From contig NZ_CP054932.1 in NCBI RefSeq assembly GCF_013364275.1, positions 5,332,001 to 5,396,000 on the forward strand: a DNA stretch of 64,000 nucleotides, in the 5' to 3' direction. Below, in pieces: positions 8,485 through 17,409 of the stretch. Source of the DNA: Actinomadura sp. NAK00032. Lineage in GTDB: Bacteria > Actinomycetota > Actinomycetes > Streptosporangiales > Streptosporangiaceae. The notes under the pieces are model-generated. The model searched no databases and was not told the origin of the DNA. It saw only the letters and a list, made by a program, of their open reading frames with translations. The stretch's first letter is position 1. Each line of letters starts with the position of its first letter. The position numbers and the translations under genes were made by a program.

Positions 8485-9183
8485 TCAGGGGGTCGAGCGG
8501 GCCATGCCCGCGAGGATCCGCCTCATGGCCCCTTCCAGATGGTCGCGCAGGGCGGCGGTGGCGCGGTCGGGGTCGCCCGCGATGCACGCGTCCAGAATGG
8601 CGCGATGCTCCGCGTGGCTGAGGCGGCGCCGCTCGGCATCCGGTTTGGAGGCGAAACGGTACCGTTCGTTGTTCTGCCACACCGGCTCGATCGCCCTCGG
8701 CAGCCAGCGCGAACCGGACGCGTGGTAAATGGTGAAGTGGAATTCGGTGTGCGCCCGCCGTGCGCCCTCGACATCGCCATTGGCCAGCAATGACTCGTGC
8801 TCTTCGAGCGCGCGCTCCGCGCGGCCGGCCGCCTCCGCGTCGAAATGCAGCGCCGCCCGTCCCACCGCCAGGGACTCCAGCTCGACGCGGACCTCGTAGG
8901 TGTCGCGGAGGTCGGCCTCACTGAGCTCCCGCACCTTCGCCCCCTTGTGCGGGATGATCTCCACCAGGCCCAGCGCCTCCAGCCGGCGCATCGCGTCGCG
9001 CACCGGCATCGGGCTCATGTCGAGCTGCCCGGCGAGATCGGTGAGCCGCAGCGGCGACCCGGCCGGCAGCTCGCCGGCCAGGATCATCCGGTGCAGCTCG
9101 GCCGCGGCCGTGTCGGCGAGGGTGCGCCGCGAGCCGGGTTTGTCCGGGGAGAGTTCGAAGATGCCGCGTCCGCCCTGGCTCAC
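8485..9183 (-). CDS. GntR-family transcriptional regulator, FCD (FadR) subfamily
   Basis: A 232-residue regulator. The N-terminal winged helix-turn-helix covers about residues 20-85, with the recognition region DMSPMPVRDAMRRLEALGLV. The rest is an all-helical FCD ligand domain with the metal-binding pattern of an early DTYEVRVELES, HTEFHFTIY and EHRAILDA. FCD regulators usually bind a carboxylate substrate or intermediate and release DNA. The GTG start overlaps the permease stop (GTGA). As last gene of operon A it most likely controls that operon, and a candidate operator lies upstream of the first gene at 18559. Confidence 0.92.
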   Translation of the reverse strand: MSQGGRGIFELSPDKPGSRRTLADTAAAELHRMILAGELPAGSPLRLTDLAGQLDMSPMPVRDAMRRLEALGLVEIIPHKGAKVRELSEADLRDTYEVRVELESLAVGRAALHFDAEAAGRAERALEEHESLLANGDVEGARRAHTEFHFTIYHASGSRWLPRAIEPVWQNNERYRFASKPDAERRRLSHAEHRAILDACIAGDPDRATAALRDHLEGAMRRILAGMARSTP

Positions 9184-9995
9184 TGGTTCGCCTCTGCCCA
9201 GGGGAGGAGGACCTTCTCCAGCGCGACGAGCCCGTAGAAGAGGACGATGCTGATGATGCCGAGCAGCACCATCGCGGCGAAGGCGAGCGGGGTGTCGGCG
9301 CTCGATCCCGACTGGACGATGACGAACCCGAGACCGGAGTCCGCGCCGACGAACTCGGCGATGACCGCCCCGATGACCGCCAGCGAGATCGCCGTCTTGA
9401 GCCCGACCATCACCTGCGGCAGCGCGTAGGGGAACCGGACCTTGAAGAATGCCTGCATGTGACCTGCATCGTAAGAGCGGATCAGCTCGGTCAGCTCGCT
9501 TGGAGTGGATTTCAGCCCGACGGCGGTGGAGATCACGACGGGGAAAAAGCATAGCAGGAAGACCATGACGACCTTCGGGAGCTGCCCGAAGCCCATCCAG
9601 ACCACCAGGATCGGCGCGATCGCGATTTTCGGGACCGCGTTCACCGCGAGCAGCAGCGGATAGATCATCTTTTCCAGCAGCCGCGACCCGGCGATCAGCA
9701 TCGCGATCGGGATGCCGACGACGACCGCGACCGCGAAGCCCTCGACCGTCTCCAGCAGGGTCACCCAGGTCTGCTCCATGAGGTACCCGGACTGCGCGGT
9801 GAAGGAGTCGAAGACGTCCTTCGGCGTGGGCACCAGCAGCTTCTCGATCGAGAAGACGATCGTCGCCAGCCACCAGAGGGCGACCACGGCGACCAGCCCG
9901 AGGACGGGCAGGCCCCAGTCGGCCGCCCGCCCGTTGAGCCGGGCGGCGGGACGGGCGCGGCGGACCTGGCGGCGGCCCGTGGACGCGGCGGTCAT
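9180..9995 (-). CDS. ABC transporter permease, NitT/TauT/SsuC family
   Basis: A 271-residue membrane protein with about six helices. The ATPase-coupling (EAA) loop is represented by LIRSYDAGHMQAFFKVRFPYALPQVMVGLK. This family carries sulfonates, nitrate, thiamine precursors or aromatic acids. It is translationally coupled on both sides: ATGA with the ATPase gene before and GTGA with the GntR gene after. In operon A it is expected to import the compound that the oxygenase and cupin genes degrade (inference). Confidence 0.9.
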   Translation of the reverse strand: MTAASTGRRQVRRARPAARLNGRAADWGLPVLGLVAVVALWWLATIVFSIEKLLVPTPKDVFDSFTAQSGYLMEQTWVTLLETVEGFAVAVVVGIPIAMLIAGSRLLEKMIYPLLLAVNAVPKIAIAPILVVWMGFGQLPKVVMVFLLCFFPVVISTAVGLKSTPSELTELIRSYDAGHMQAFFKVRFPYALPQVMVGLKTAISLAVIGAVIAEFVGADSGLGFVIVQSGSSADTPLAFAAMVLLGIISIVLFYGLVALEKVLLPWAEANQ

Positions 9996-10765
9996 GCGGC
10001 CCCCTCGGCGGCGGGCGTCGGCATCAGCAGCTCGTGCAGTTCCGCGCTGACCTCGGCGACCCGGTCCGCGTGCGCGTTGCGCCCGAGCGTGCGCGGACGC
10101 GGGATGTCGACGTCGACGATCTTGCGGAGCCGCCCGGGCCGGGGGCTGAGCACCACGACGCGGTCGGCGAGCAGCACCGCCTCCTCGATGGAGTGGGTGA
10201 CGAAGATGATGGTCGTCTCCTGCTCCATCTTGATGCGCTGCAGCTCGATGGACAGCTCTTCGCGGGTCAGCGCGTCGAGCGCGGAGAACGGCTCGTCCAT
10301 GAGCAGGACCTTCGGGTTCTGGATCAGCGAGCGGCACAGCGAGACGCGCTGCTGCATGCCGCCCGACAGCTCGTGCGGCAGCCGCTTCTCGAAGCCGGCG
10401 AGCCCGGCCAGGCCGAGCAGTTCGTGCGCCCGCTCGCGCATGGCCTGCTTGTCCAGGCGCAGGATCTCCGCCGGCAGCATGATGTTGTCCAGGACGGTGC
10501 GCCACGGGAGCAGCGCCGAGCGCTGGAACATGAAGCTGACGTCCTGCCGGGGCCGGGTCACCGGGTCGCCCGCGACCGTCACGGTCCCCGACGTCGGGCG
10601 CAGCAGTCCGGCGATCATCCGGAGCATGGTCGACTTGCCGCAGCCCGAGCGCCCGACCAGGGTCACGAACTCGTTGCGGCGGACCTCGAGATTGATGTCG
10701 TCCAGCGCGTGGACCTCGCCTTTGCGTCCGGCGAAGACCTGCGAGACGTGCTTGAGCTCGATCAC
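9992..10765 (-). CDS. ABC transporter ATP-binding protein, NitT/TauT/SsuB family
   Basis: A 257-residue ATPase for the importer in operon A. Motifs in order: Walker A GRSGCGKST near residue 37, LSGGMQQRVSLCRSL signature, Walker B VLLMDEPFSALDALTRE, and switch histidine IIFVTHSIEEAV. A C-terminal extension of about 45 residues contains DVDIPRPRTLGRNAHAD, normal for this subfamily. Nine bases separate it from the binding-protein gene. Confidence 0.93.
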   Translation of the reverse strand: MIELKHVSQVFAGRKGEVHALDDINLEVRRNEFVTLVGRSGCGKSTMLRMIAGLLRPTSGTVTVAGDPVTRPRQDVSFMFQRSALLPWRTVLDNIMLPAEILRLDKQAMRERAHELLGLAGLAGFEKRLPHELSGGMQQRVSLCRSLIQNPKVLLMDEPFSALDALTREELSIELQRIKMEQETTIIFVTHSIEEAVLLADRVVVLSPRPGRLRKIVDVDIPRPRTLGRNAHADRVAEVSAELHELLMPTPAAEGAA

Positions 10766-10774
10766 ATCCCCTCC

Positions 10775-11779
10775 TCAACCCTGTGCGGCCGCGCCGAAGT
10801 CGACGACCTGTTCGGGGGCCGGCTTCGAGGAGATCGCGCCGGCCTCGCCGAGCAGCCGGATGTTCTCCTCGACCCGGGCCTTGTCGACCGCGCCAACCGC
10901 GGCTCCCTCGGGCGCCACGTAGGGCGCCATCGCGCGGACCTCCGCGGCGGCGACGGCCGCGTCCTGGGTGGGCTGGCGCTTCTTGAGGATCTCGCCGGTC
11001 TCCTCCGGGTGGGCGATGGAGTACCGCAGGCCCTTGAACAGCGCGGCGGAGAACTTCTTCACCAGCTCCGGCTTCTCCTCGGCGATCTTGCTGGAGGCCA
11101 GCAGCGCGTTGCCGTACAGGTCGGGCAGGACGTCCCCGTAGGGCAGCACGACGGCCTTCTTGCCCTGCGCCGCCTTCTCGACGAGCGGCTTGCCCACGAC
11201 GAACTGCCCGATCGCGTCGACCTTGCCGGTCGCGAGCAGCTGCGGCAGGGCGGGCGGGGCCGACGGGACGAACTTGACCTTGCCCGCGTCGATCCCGGCC
11301 GCCTTGGCGTAGACCGGGAACGTCACCTGGTTGGTGGACCCCGGCTGGTCGCCGACGGTCTTGCCCTCCAGGTCCTTCGGCGTCGCGATGCCGCCGCCCT
11401 CCAGCGCGACGACCGCGGCCAGCGACTTCTGGTGCACCATGCCGACCGCGGTCACCGGCAGCTTCTGCTTGGCGATGGTGATCAGCGCGGTGGTGAAGTC
11501 GCCGGCGCCGAAGTCGGCGCGGCCGCCCGCCAGCAGCTTCATGACGTCGACCGTGCCGCTCCCCGGCTTGATGTCGACGTCGAGGCCCGCCTCCTCGAAG
11601 TACCCCTTCTCCTCGGCGACGTAGGCGAAGGCGTCCCGGCCGAAGGTGTTGAACGACGTCAGGTAGTGGACGGTGTCGGTGGACCCGCCGCCCTCGCCGT
11701 CGCCTCCGCCGCCGCACGCGGCGGCCATGAGCACGACGCCGCCGACCGCGACGCTCCTGGCGAACCAGGTGACCTTCAT
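10775..11779 (-). CDS. ABC transporter substrate-binding lipoprotein, NMT1/SsuA type
   Basis: A 334-residue secreted lipoprotein. The N-terminus has a signal peptide ending in the lipobox LMAAAC (Cys about residue 22), followed by a glycine-rich linker. The mature domain starts VHYLTSFNTFGRDAFAYVAEEKGYFEEAGL, the usual opening of SsuA/THI5-like solute receptors, and later AGRADFGAGDFTTAL. The family binds sulfonates, pyrimidine precursors or aromatic carboxylates. It is the first of the three transporter genes of operon A, 42 bases after the amidohydrolase gene. Confidence 0.9.
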   Translation of the reverse strand: MKVTWFARSVAVGGVVLMAAACGGGGDGEGGGSTDTVHYLTSFNTFGRDAFAYVAEEKGYFEEAGLDVDIKPGSGTVDVMKLLAGGRADFGAGDFTTALITIAKQKLPVTAVGMVHQKSLAAVVALEGGGIATPKDLEGKTVGDQPGSTNQVTFPVYAKAAGIDAGKVKFVPSAPPALPQLLATGKVDAIGQFVVGKPLVEKAAQGKKAVVLPYGDVLPDLYGNALLASSKIAEEKPELVKKFSAALFKGLRYSIAHPEETGEILKKRQPTQDAAVAAAEVRAMAPYVAPEGAAVGAVDKARVEENIRLLGEAGAISSKPAPEQVVDFGAAAQG

Positions 11780-11821
11780 AGCTACTCCTTATCCGTGCTC
11801 TGCGCACTCATGGCAGCGCAC

Positions 11822-12808
11822 TCATGGCCGCGGCTCGGACCCCGCGGCCGCGTGTCCGGACTTTCCGAGAAGGGTCCTGGCGTTGTCCTCGCCGACCCGC
11901 CGGACGAGGCCGGCGTCGCGGTGCGAGAGCAGCGCGGCGGGGTCGTCGCTGCCCATCGGGAACGGCCAGTCGCTCCCGAGGACCACGCGGTCCGCGCCGA
12001 ACACGCGCACCGCGAGGTCGGCGACGTCGGGATCGTGGGTCAGGCAATCCGTATAGAAGCTGCCGCGCAGCACCTCGCGCAGCGGCCGGGCGAGCGCGGG
12101 CACGCCCGGCCGCCCGGTGTCGGCGCCCCGCTGCCAGCGCCCGAGGACCGCGGGCACGCATCCGCCGCCGTGCACCAGCAGGAACCGCAGCCCCGGGTGC
12201 CGGTCGACGACCTCGCCGAACAGCAGCTGCGCGACCGCGACCGCGGTCTCGGACGGGTTGCCCAGCAGGTTGGCCAGGTAGAACTCGCCCAGCCGGTCAT
12301 CGGGGCTGTGCCCCGGGTGCAGCATGACCGGGCGACCGTCCTCCGCCAGGAGCCGCCAGAGCGGTTCCAGCGACGGGTCGGCGAGGCTGACCGACCGCCC
12401 GCCGGCCGCGGCGGCGAACCCGGCCCAGCCGTCCTCCGCGAGGAGGCGGCCGAGTTCCGCCACCGCGACCTGCGGGTGCTCCAGCGGGAGGTAGGCCATC
12501 GGCAGCAGGGCCGGCCGCCCCGCCACGGCCCGCCGCATGCCGCCGTTCAGCGCCCGCACCCAGCGCGCGGCCTCGTCGCCGGGCAGGTGCTGGCGGAAGA
12601 ACGGCGGCGGCGCGGAGACCACCGCGGCGTCCAGGGACCGCTCACCCAGCCACGCCTCCAGGGCGTGCGGCCGGCCGAGCCGCGGTGGACCGCCGTGCGA
12701 GCCGTCCACCGCGAGGCGTCCGCCGTCGAGGGAGACGCCGGGCAGCCCGGCGATCTCGGGCCCGGTCAGGACGGGCGCGAGGTGGGTGTGCAGATCGATG
12801 CCGCCCAT
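11822..12808 (-). CDS. Amidohydrolase 2 / ACMSD-like metal-dependent (de)carboxylase or hydrolase
   Basis: A 328-residue TIM-barrel protein of the amidohydrolase_2 family, which includes aminocarboxymuconate-semialdehyde decarboxylase and related aromatic-acid decarboxylases. Metal ligands visible: IDLHTHL (HxH) at residues 4-10, VMLHPGHSP in the middle, FLLVHGGG and the aspartate in VVLGSDWPFPMG. Within operon A it probably removes a carboxyl group from, or hydrolyses, a ring-cleavage product. It follows the FAH-family gene by 54 bases. Confidence 0.85.
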   Translation of the reverse strand: MGGIDLHTHLAPVLTGPEIAGLPGVSLDGGRLAVDGSHGGPPRLGRPHALEAWLGERSLDAAVVSAPPPFFRQHLPGDEAARWVRALNGGMRRAVAGRPALLPMAYLPLEHPQVAVAELGRLLAEDGWAGFAAAAGGRSVSLADPSLEPLWRLLAEDGRPVMLHPGHSPDDRLGEFYLANLLGNPSETAVAVAQLLFGEVVDRHPGLRFLLVHGGGCVPAVLGRWQRGADTGRPGVPALARPLREVLRGSFYTDCLTHDPDVADLAVRVFGADRVVLGSDWPFPMGSDDPAALLSHRDAGLVRRVGEDNARTLLGKSGHAAAGSEPRP

Positions 12809-12862
12809 CGGTGAGGCCGGCCTCCTTCGGAGTGGTCGTCGGACTGGGGGGTGCCGGGTCGG

Positions 12863-13747
12863 CTAGGACGTGAGGGACACGCGGGCCACGCGGTTGCGCA
12901 GTTCCCCGAGCCCCTCGACGCGGGTGAGCAGCTCGTCCCCCTCGGCGAGGAAGATCTGCGGCTCGCGCGCGTTGCCGATCCCGCTGGGCGTGCCGGTCAG
13001 CACGACGTCACCGGCGCGCAGCGTCATCCCCCAGCTCAGCTCGGCGATGATCCGGGCGAACGAGAAGGCGGTCTGCGCCGTGCTCGCCTGCTGCAGGCGC
13101 CTGCCGTTCAGGTCGAACGTGATCGCCAGGTCGTGCGGGTCGGGGACCTCGTCGGCGGTGGTGAGCCACGGCCCGAGCGGCATCGTGCGGTCGATGCTCT
13201 TGCCCTTCAGCCACTGGCCGCCGTGCGCCCGCTGCAGGTCGCGCTGCGAGACGTCGTTGGCGACCAGGTAGCCCGCCACGTGGTCGAGCGCCCGCTCCTC
13301 CGGGATCGACCTGCCGTCGCGGCCGATGACCAGCGCCACCTCCGCCTCGTAGTCCCACTTCGCGGACAGCTCCGGGTCCCACGCGATGGCGTCGCGCGGG
13401 CCGATCACCGTGTCGGGGCCCTTGGTGAAGAAGGTCGGGTGGGACGGGGGCTGCTCGGGGTCCTGCCCCTCCCGCTTCCCCATGGACTCCTCGTAGTGGT
13501 CCCAGTAGTTCCAGCCGGTGCACAGCACGTCGCGGTTGAACCTGCGCAGCGGCGCGAGCAGGTCCAGGCCGTCCAGCGGCTCCCGGGGCGCGACCTGCGC
13601 GGCCGCGGAGACGGCCTCGCGGGCTTCGGCGCCGCCGCGCACGACGTCGTCGGGGGTGGGCGCCGTGGCGGGCAGCACCGCGGCGTGGTCGCCCTCCACG
13701 ACGGCGGTGCGGATCCCGCCCTCGAAGCGGATCGCGGCCAGCCGCAT
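12863..13747 (-). CDS. Fumarylacetoacetate hydrolase (FAH)-family protein
   Basis: A 294-residue member of the FAH superfamily. The metal-binding acidic residues lie in KWDYEAEVALVIG and VANDVSQRD, followed by WLKGKSIDRTMPLGPWL, and the C-terminal DVVLTGTPSGIG is the family hallmark. These enzymes hydrolyse or isomerise acylpyruvates and 2-hydroxymuconate-like products formed after aromatic ring cleavage. The ATG at 13747 is taken because it begins just after the RidA-like stop (one base gap) and gives the usual length. Strong family call; exact reaction unknown. Confidence 0.92.
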   Translation of the reverse strand: MRLAAIRFEGGIRTAVVEGDHAAVLPATAPTPDDVVRGGAEAREAVSAAAQVAPREPLDGLDLLAPLRRFNRDVLCTGWNYWDHYEESMGKREGQDPEQPPSHPTFFTKGPDTVIGPRDAIAWDPELSAKWDYEAEVALVIGRDGRSIPEERALDHVAGYLVANDVSQRDLQRAHGGQWLKGKSIDRTMPLGPWLTTADEVPDPHDLAITFDLNGRRLQQASTAQTAFSFARIIAELSWGMTLRAGDVVLTGTPSGIGNAREPQIFLAEGDELLTRVEGLGELRNRVARVSLTS

Positions 13748-13748
13748 C

Positions 13749-14156
13749 TCAGCCGTCCCCGTCCGCGACCACGGCGATCGCGTTGATCTCGATGAGGTAG
13801 TCCTTGTTGACGAACTTCGCCACCTCGACCAGCGTCGACGCGGGCGACACCCCGGTGAAGTACTGCCTGCGGACCTCGTGGATCGCGGCGAAGTCCTCCA
13901 TGTTGCGGACGTAGACGTCGACCCGGGCGATGTCGTCGAGGGTGCCGCCGGCGGCCTCGACCGCGGCCTTGAGGTTCTGGCACACCTGGTGCGTCTGGGC
14001 GGAGACGTCGCCGACCCCGGTGACACCGCCGTCCTTGTTGCGCGCGGTCATTCCGGAGATGAAGACCAGGCGGCCGCGGGCCTCGGCCATGGTCGCCTGC
14101 GCGAAGTGGCCGTTGGGCGGAGCCAGCTCGGCGGTCCTGATCTCTTGCTTGGGCAT
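13749..14156 (-). CDS. RidA/YjgF/UK114-family protein lacking the catalytic arginine
   Basis: A 135-residue Rid-family protein. Family features are LVFISGMTARN, QTHQVCQNLKAAVEAAGGTLDDI, RVDVYVRNMEDF and the ending LIEINAIAVV. In the imine deaminase RidA the arginine of the PARS motif holds the substrate carboxylate; here the equivalent reads GVSPASTLVEV, so the arginine is replaced by serine. That places it among Rid subgroups that are not 2-aminoacrylate deaminases and often sit in catabolic operons. In operon A it lies one base before the FAH gene. Confidence 0.9.
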   Translation of the reverse strand: MPKQEIRTAELAPPNGHFAQATMAEARGRLVFISGMTARNKDGGVTGVGDVSAQTHQVCQNLKAAVEAAGGTLDDIARVDVYVRNMEDFAAIHEVRRQYFTGVSPASTLVEVAKFVNKDYLIEINAIAVVADGDG

Positions 14157-14190
14157 GGGTCCTCCTCTGATGTCGGGTGGGCGGCGCGGG

Positions 14191-14706
14191 TCAGCGGGCG
14201 TCGGCCGCGCTGTCGTACCAGTCGGGCTGGGTCGGGTAGTGGGGGCCGTCGTAGATCTCGAGCAGGACGGTGTCCTCCTCGGCGAGCGTCGGCCCGTGCA
14301 GGCTGCCCTTGGGGTTCCAGTAGAGGGACCCGGACGTGAGGGTCAGCCCGGTCGGCACGTAGGTGTAGCGGCCTTGCAGGCAGAACATGAACTGGTTGGA
14401 GGCGTGCGAGTGCCGGGACGGGATGCCCGCGCCCTTCTTGAAGCGGACCAGGGCGATCGACGCCCCCGTCTCGTCGTTGCGCCACAGCATCTTCTGCGAG
14501 AGGCCGGCGAGGGTCTTGTCGACCCAGTCGAGGTCGCCGGTGTTGAGGAGGATCTCCCGGAATCGGCCCATGACCTCGCCGTCGGGGCCCGCGACGTCCT
14601 GCTCGCGGGAACGGTCCGGAGCCTCCCCGCTGTAGGCGGCGGGCTCGGAGAGGTTGTTCTCCCACTCCTCCTCCGGGACGCCCGGAGGGCACGGCTGCTC
14701 AGACAA
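14191..14706 (-). CDS. Cupin-domain protein, possible ring-cleaving dioxygenase
   Basis: A 171-residue protein with a single cupin barrel in its C-terminal two thirds. The metal-binding cupin motif 1 reads SRHSHASNQFMFCLQGRYTY (two histidines and a downstream position that is not the usual glutamate) and motif 2 SLHGPTLAEEDTVLL (third histidine). It resembles small cupin dioxygenases such as acetylacetone- and dihydroxyacetophenone-cleaving enzymes, but I cannot fix the substrate. It overlaps the second cupin gene by eight bases. Confidence 0.8.
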   Translation of the reverse strand: MSEQPCPPGVPEEEWENNLSEPAAYSGEAPDRSREQDVAGPDGEVMGRFREILLNTGDLDWVDKTLAGLSQKMLWRNDETGASIALVRFKKGAGIPSRHSHASNQFMFCLQGRYTYVPTGLTLTSGSLYWNPKGSLHGPTLAEEDTVLLEIYDGPHYPTQPDWYDSAADAR

Positions 14707-15052
14707 GGTTCTCTCCCAGGCACTTCAGCTCGACGAGACGGCAGCGGTAGCGGCTCTCGCCCCGGTTGGTGAGCATGTGGATCTCGCCGGGCTCGCGGTA
14801 GACGACGCCGCCGACCGGCTCGTGCACCAGGCGCGGTTCGCCGCCCTTGAGCGAGTCGATGCGGTTGTCGGCCGCCTCCAGCGCGATCACCACGTACGGG
14901 TTCTGGTGGTGGTGCCAGGGCTGTGCCCTGCCCGGCTCCAGCTCGATCTCCCAGACCCGGATCTGCTCGTTCTCGAACACGATCTCCTGGCCGACGGGGC
15001 CGAGCTCCACGGGCCGCCCGTCCGGTCCGGTCGCGGTCTTGCCATCGGTCAT
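14699..15052 (-). CDS. Small cupin protein
   Basis: A 117-residue single-domain cupin. The metal-binding residues are in PWHHHQNPYVVIALE and PGEIHMLTN, so a mononuclear metal site looks complete. Such minimal cupins act as dioxygenases, isomerases or ligand carriers. The ATG at 15052 starts four bases after the FAD hydroxylase stop. Two different cupins side by side between a ring hydroxylase and an FAH hydrolase suggest that at least one cleaves the hydroxylated ring. Confidence 0.82.
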   Translation of the reverse strand: MTDGKTATGPDGRPVELGPVGQEIVFENEQIRVWEIELEPGRAQPWHHHQNPYVVIALEAADNRIDSLKGGEPRLVHEPVGGVVYREPGEIHMLTNRGESRYRCRLVELKCLGENLV

Positions 15053-15056
15053 GCCC

Positions 15057-16673
15057 TTACTCCTGTGCGGTGATCGGAGCGCGTCCGCAGATGCGCTGGT
15101 ACACGGCCGCCGCCGGGTCCTGTCCGGAGGCGGGGTCGAACGGAAGGATCGCCGCGACATGGGCGTCCGGCCGGATCAGCACGACGGTGTCGCCGTCCAC
15201 GCCGAACCGGCGGCGCACCCGGTCGCCGGGGTCGAACAGGGCCCGGTCGCGCAGGCCCGAGTCGTGCGGCGCGTCCCAGCGCGACACCGCGAAGCGGCGC
15301 AGCGCCGGGCCGGCCTCGGCGGGGATCCGCGGCCGCCGCCTGGTGTCGGTGAAGTAGAGCGCCACGAAGGACTCGGCGGCCAGGTCGTGCAGGTGGACGG
15401 AGCCCTCCGGGCCGAACAGCGGCAGGTCGGGGGCGCGGTCGCCGGTGCGCACCGGCAGCGGCCCCGAGCCCGTCTTGACCATCGACCAGTCGCCGGTGTC
15501 GTCGACGTCGAGCCGCACTCCGAGCAGGCCGCGGGTGAACGCGTTGCCCCAGTTCCCGTCGGTCATCGCGTCCACGGCCCCGCCCTGCCCGCTCATGTAG
15601 GTGCGGGCGGCCTCGGCCATCTGGCCCGAGCCCTTGACCGCGACCGGCGCCTGCTCCACCTCGTAGCCGCCGAGCAGGGAGTCGTCGGCCCAGCCGCGCA
15701 GCACCCAGGCGAGCCGCCACGGCAGGTTGGAGGCGTCCAGCACCCCGGTGTTGAGGCCGAGCGCCCACATCGGCGTGATCAGGTGCGCGGCGTCGCCCAT
15801 CAGGAACACGCGGCCGTCGCGCCACTGCTCCGCCACCCGGTGGTGGACGGTGTAGACGTTGGTGCCGAGCACCTCGATGCCCTCGACCTCGCCGATGAAC
15901 CGCAGCGCCTTGTCGCGCAGTTCGTCGTGCGTCGGCTCCCCCGCCCCCTTGGCCAGCGGGTAGAGGAAGCGCCAGCAGTGCGGCTGGCGGACGAGGATCA
16001 TCCACTCCGAGGGGTCGGAGAAGTAGGCGAGGTAGGGGTAGTCGCGCGGGTTGGCGACGTCCAGGTCCGCCTTGAGGTCGACGAGCATGTAGCGTTCGTC
16101 GAGCGTGCGCCCCTCCACGGTGATGCCGAGCTGCTCGCGCACCTGCGAGCGTCCGCCGTCGCAGGCCAGCAGGTAGCGGGCCTTGACGTGCCGCTCGCCC
16201 CCGGGGGTGTCGAACGTCAGCTCGACGTGGTCGTCGTGCTGCTTGAACGCGGTCAACCGGTGCCCCATGTGCAGGGTGCCGTGCTCGCGTCCGGTGAAGC
16301 TGTCGCGCAGCACCGGCTCCAGGTGGTGCTGCGGGATGTTGATGACGAAGGGGAACCGGGTGTCCTCGGTGAGCTCGCCCGTGCGGACGCTCAGCGTGGG
16401 CTCGTTGGTGACCCGGTCGATCTCGCCGATCTCGTCGATCCGCAGCGAGGCGCGCAGCACCTCCGGCAGCGCGCCGTACCGGTGCAGGACCTCCAGGGTC
16501 CGGGTGAGGACGGTCCCCGCCTTGGTGTCCAGCGAGAGCCGGTCGTCCTCCTCGAAGACGGCCACCGGGACGCCGTAGCGGGTCAGCCCCAGCGCGGTGA
16601 TCAGGCCGATGGGCCCGGCGCCCACGACCGCGACGGGGAGGACCTCCCCCTCGGGTGTCGTCGTCTCGGTCAC
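15057..16673 (-). CDS. FAD-dependent aromatic-ring hydroxylase (class A flavoprotein monooxygenase)
   Basis: A 538-residue NAD(P)H- and FAD-dependent monooxygenase of the PHBH fold, in the MhpA/PheA/resorcinol-hydroxylase group. FAD motifs: VAVVGAGPIGLITALGL (GxGxxG) near residue 14, the DG motif in LLACDGGRSQVREQLGI, and the GD motif VFLMGDAAHLITPMWALG near residue 290. The last 150 residues have the thioredoxin-like domain usual in phenol hydroxylases. It inserts one oxygen atom into a phenolic ring ahead of ring cleavage. It sits between the SDR gene (7 bases) and the small cupin gene (4 bases). Confidence 0.92.
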   Translation of the reverse strand: MTETTTPEGEVLPVAVVGAGPIGLITALGLTRYGVPVAVFEEDDRLSLDTKAGTVLTRTLEVLHRYGALPEVLRASLRIDEIGEIDRVTNEPTLSVRTGELTEDTRFPFVINIPQHHLEPVLRDSFTGREHGTLHMGHRLTAFKQHDDHVELTFDTPGGERHVKARYLLACDGGRSQVREQLGITVEGRTLDERYMLVDLKADLDVANPRDYPYLAYFSDPSEWMILVRQPHCWRFLYPLAKGAGEPTHDELRDKALRFIGEVEGIEVLGTNVYTVHHRVAEQWRDGRVFLMGDAAHLITPMWALGLNTGVLDASNLPWRLAWVLRGWADDSLLGGYEVEQAPVAVKGSGQMAEAARTYMSGQGGAVDAMTDGNWGNAFTRGLLGVRLDVDDTGDWSMVKTGSGPLPVRTGDRAPDLPLFGPEGSVHLHDLAAESFVALYFTDTRRRPRIPAEAGPALRRFAVSRWDAPHDSGLRDRALFDPGDRVRRRFGVDGDTVVLIRPDAHVAAILPFDPASGQDPAAAVYQRICGRAPITAQE

Positions 16674-16680
16674 TGGGAGG

Positions 16681-17409
16681 TCACTCCTTCGGGTAGGCGC
16701 GGTCGCGGGTGAGCTGCGAGCCGGTCATGGTCGCCGCGTCGGACAGCAGGAACAGCAGGGGGCCGACGACGTCCTCGGGGGTGCCGATCCCCGTGGTGCG
16801 CGCCCAGTGCTCCCGCTCGCCGCCCGCCGGGTTGGCGGCCTGGAACTGCGGGGTGTCGATGACGCCGGGCGCGAGGACGTTCACCCGGATCCGGTGCTCG
16901 GCCACCTCGGCGGCCAGCGACTTGGCGAACGAGACCAGCGCGCCCTTGCTGGCGGCGTAGGCGGACGCCTCGGCCCGGCCCATGTGCGCCAGGCCGGAGC
17001 TGAAGACCACGATCGACCCGGACCGGCGCTCGGCCATCGCGGGCAGCACGGCCTGGCAGCACCAGACGACGCCGTCGAGGTTCACGCCGAGGACACGGCG
17101 CCACTCCTCGGGCGCCATGCCGGCCACCTCGGCGCGGGGCTGGACGGCCGCGCCCGCCACGAGGCCGTCGACGCGGCCGTGCCGGGCGAGGGTCTGCTCG
17201 ACGGCCGCGAAGACCGCGTCGCGGTCGGCCACGTCGACGGCGACCTGCTCGACCCCGGGCGCCGCGTCCAGGCCGGCCGCGGGCGCGATGTCGAAGACCA
17301 CGGCGGTCCCGCCGGCGGCGCCGACGCCGCGCGCGAGGGCCGCGCCGATCCCGTTGGCGCCGCCGGTGACGATGACGACCTGCCCGGTCGCGTCGAAGCT
17401 GGCTCTCAT
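16681..17409 (-). CDS. Short-chain dehydrogenase/reductase (SDR)
   Basis: A 242-residue classical SDR. The NAD(P) motif is VTGGANGIGAALARG (TGxxxGxG) near the N-terminus, with an acidic FDIA after the second strand suggesting NAD preference. The catalytic triad is Ser in VVFSSGL, Tyr and Lys in SAYAASKGALVSF. It oxidises an alcohol or reduces a ketone in the pathway of operon A. ATG overlaps the preceding dehydrogenase stop by four bases. Confidence 0.93.
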   Translation of the reverse strand: MRASFDATGQVVIVTGGANGIGAALARGVGAAGGTAVVFDIAPAAGLDAAPGVEQVAVDVADRDAVFAAVEQTLARHGRVDGLVAGAAVQPRAEVAGMAPEEWRRVLGVNLDGVVWCCQAVLPAMAERRSGSIVVFSSGLAHMGRAEASAYAASKGALVSFAKSLAAEVAEHRIRVNVLAPGVIDTPQFQAANPAGGEREHWARTTGIGTPEDVVGPLLFLLSDAATMTGSQLTRDRAYPKE

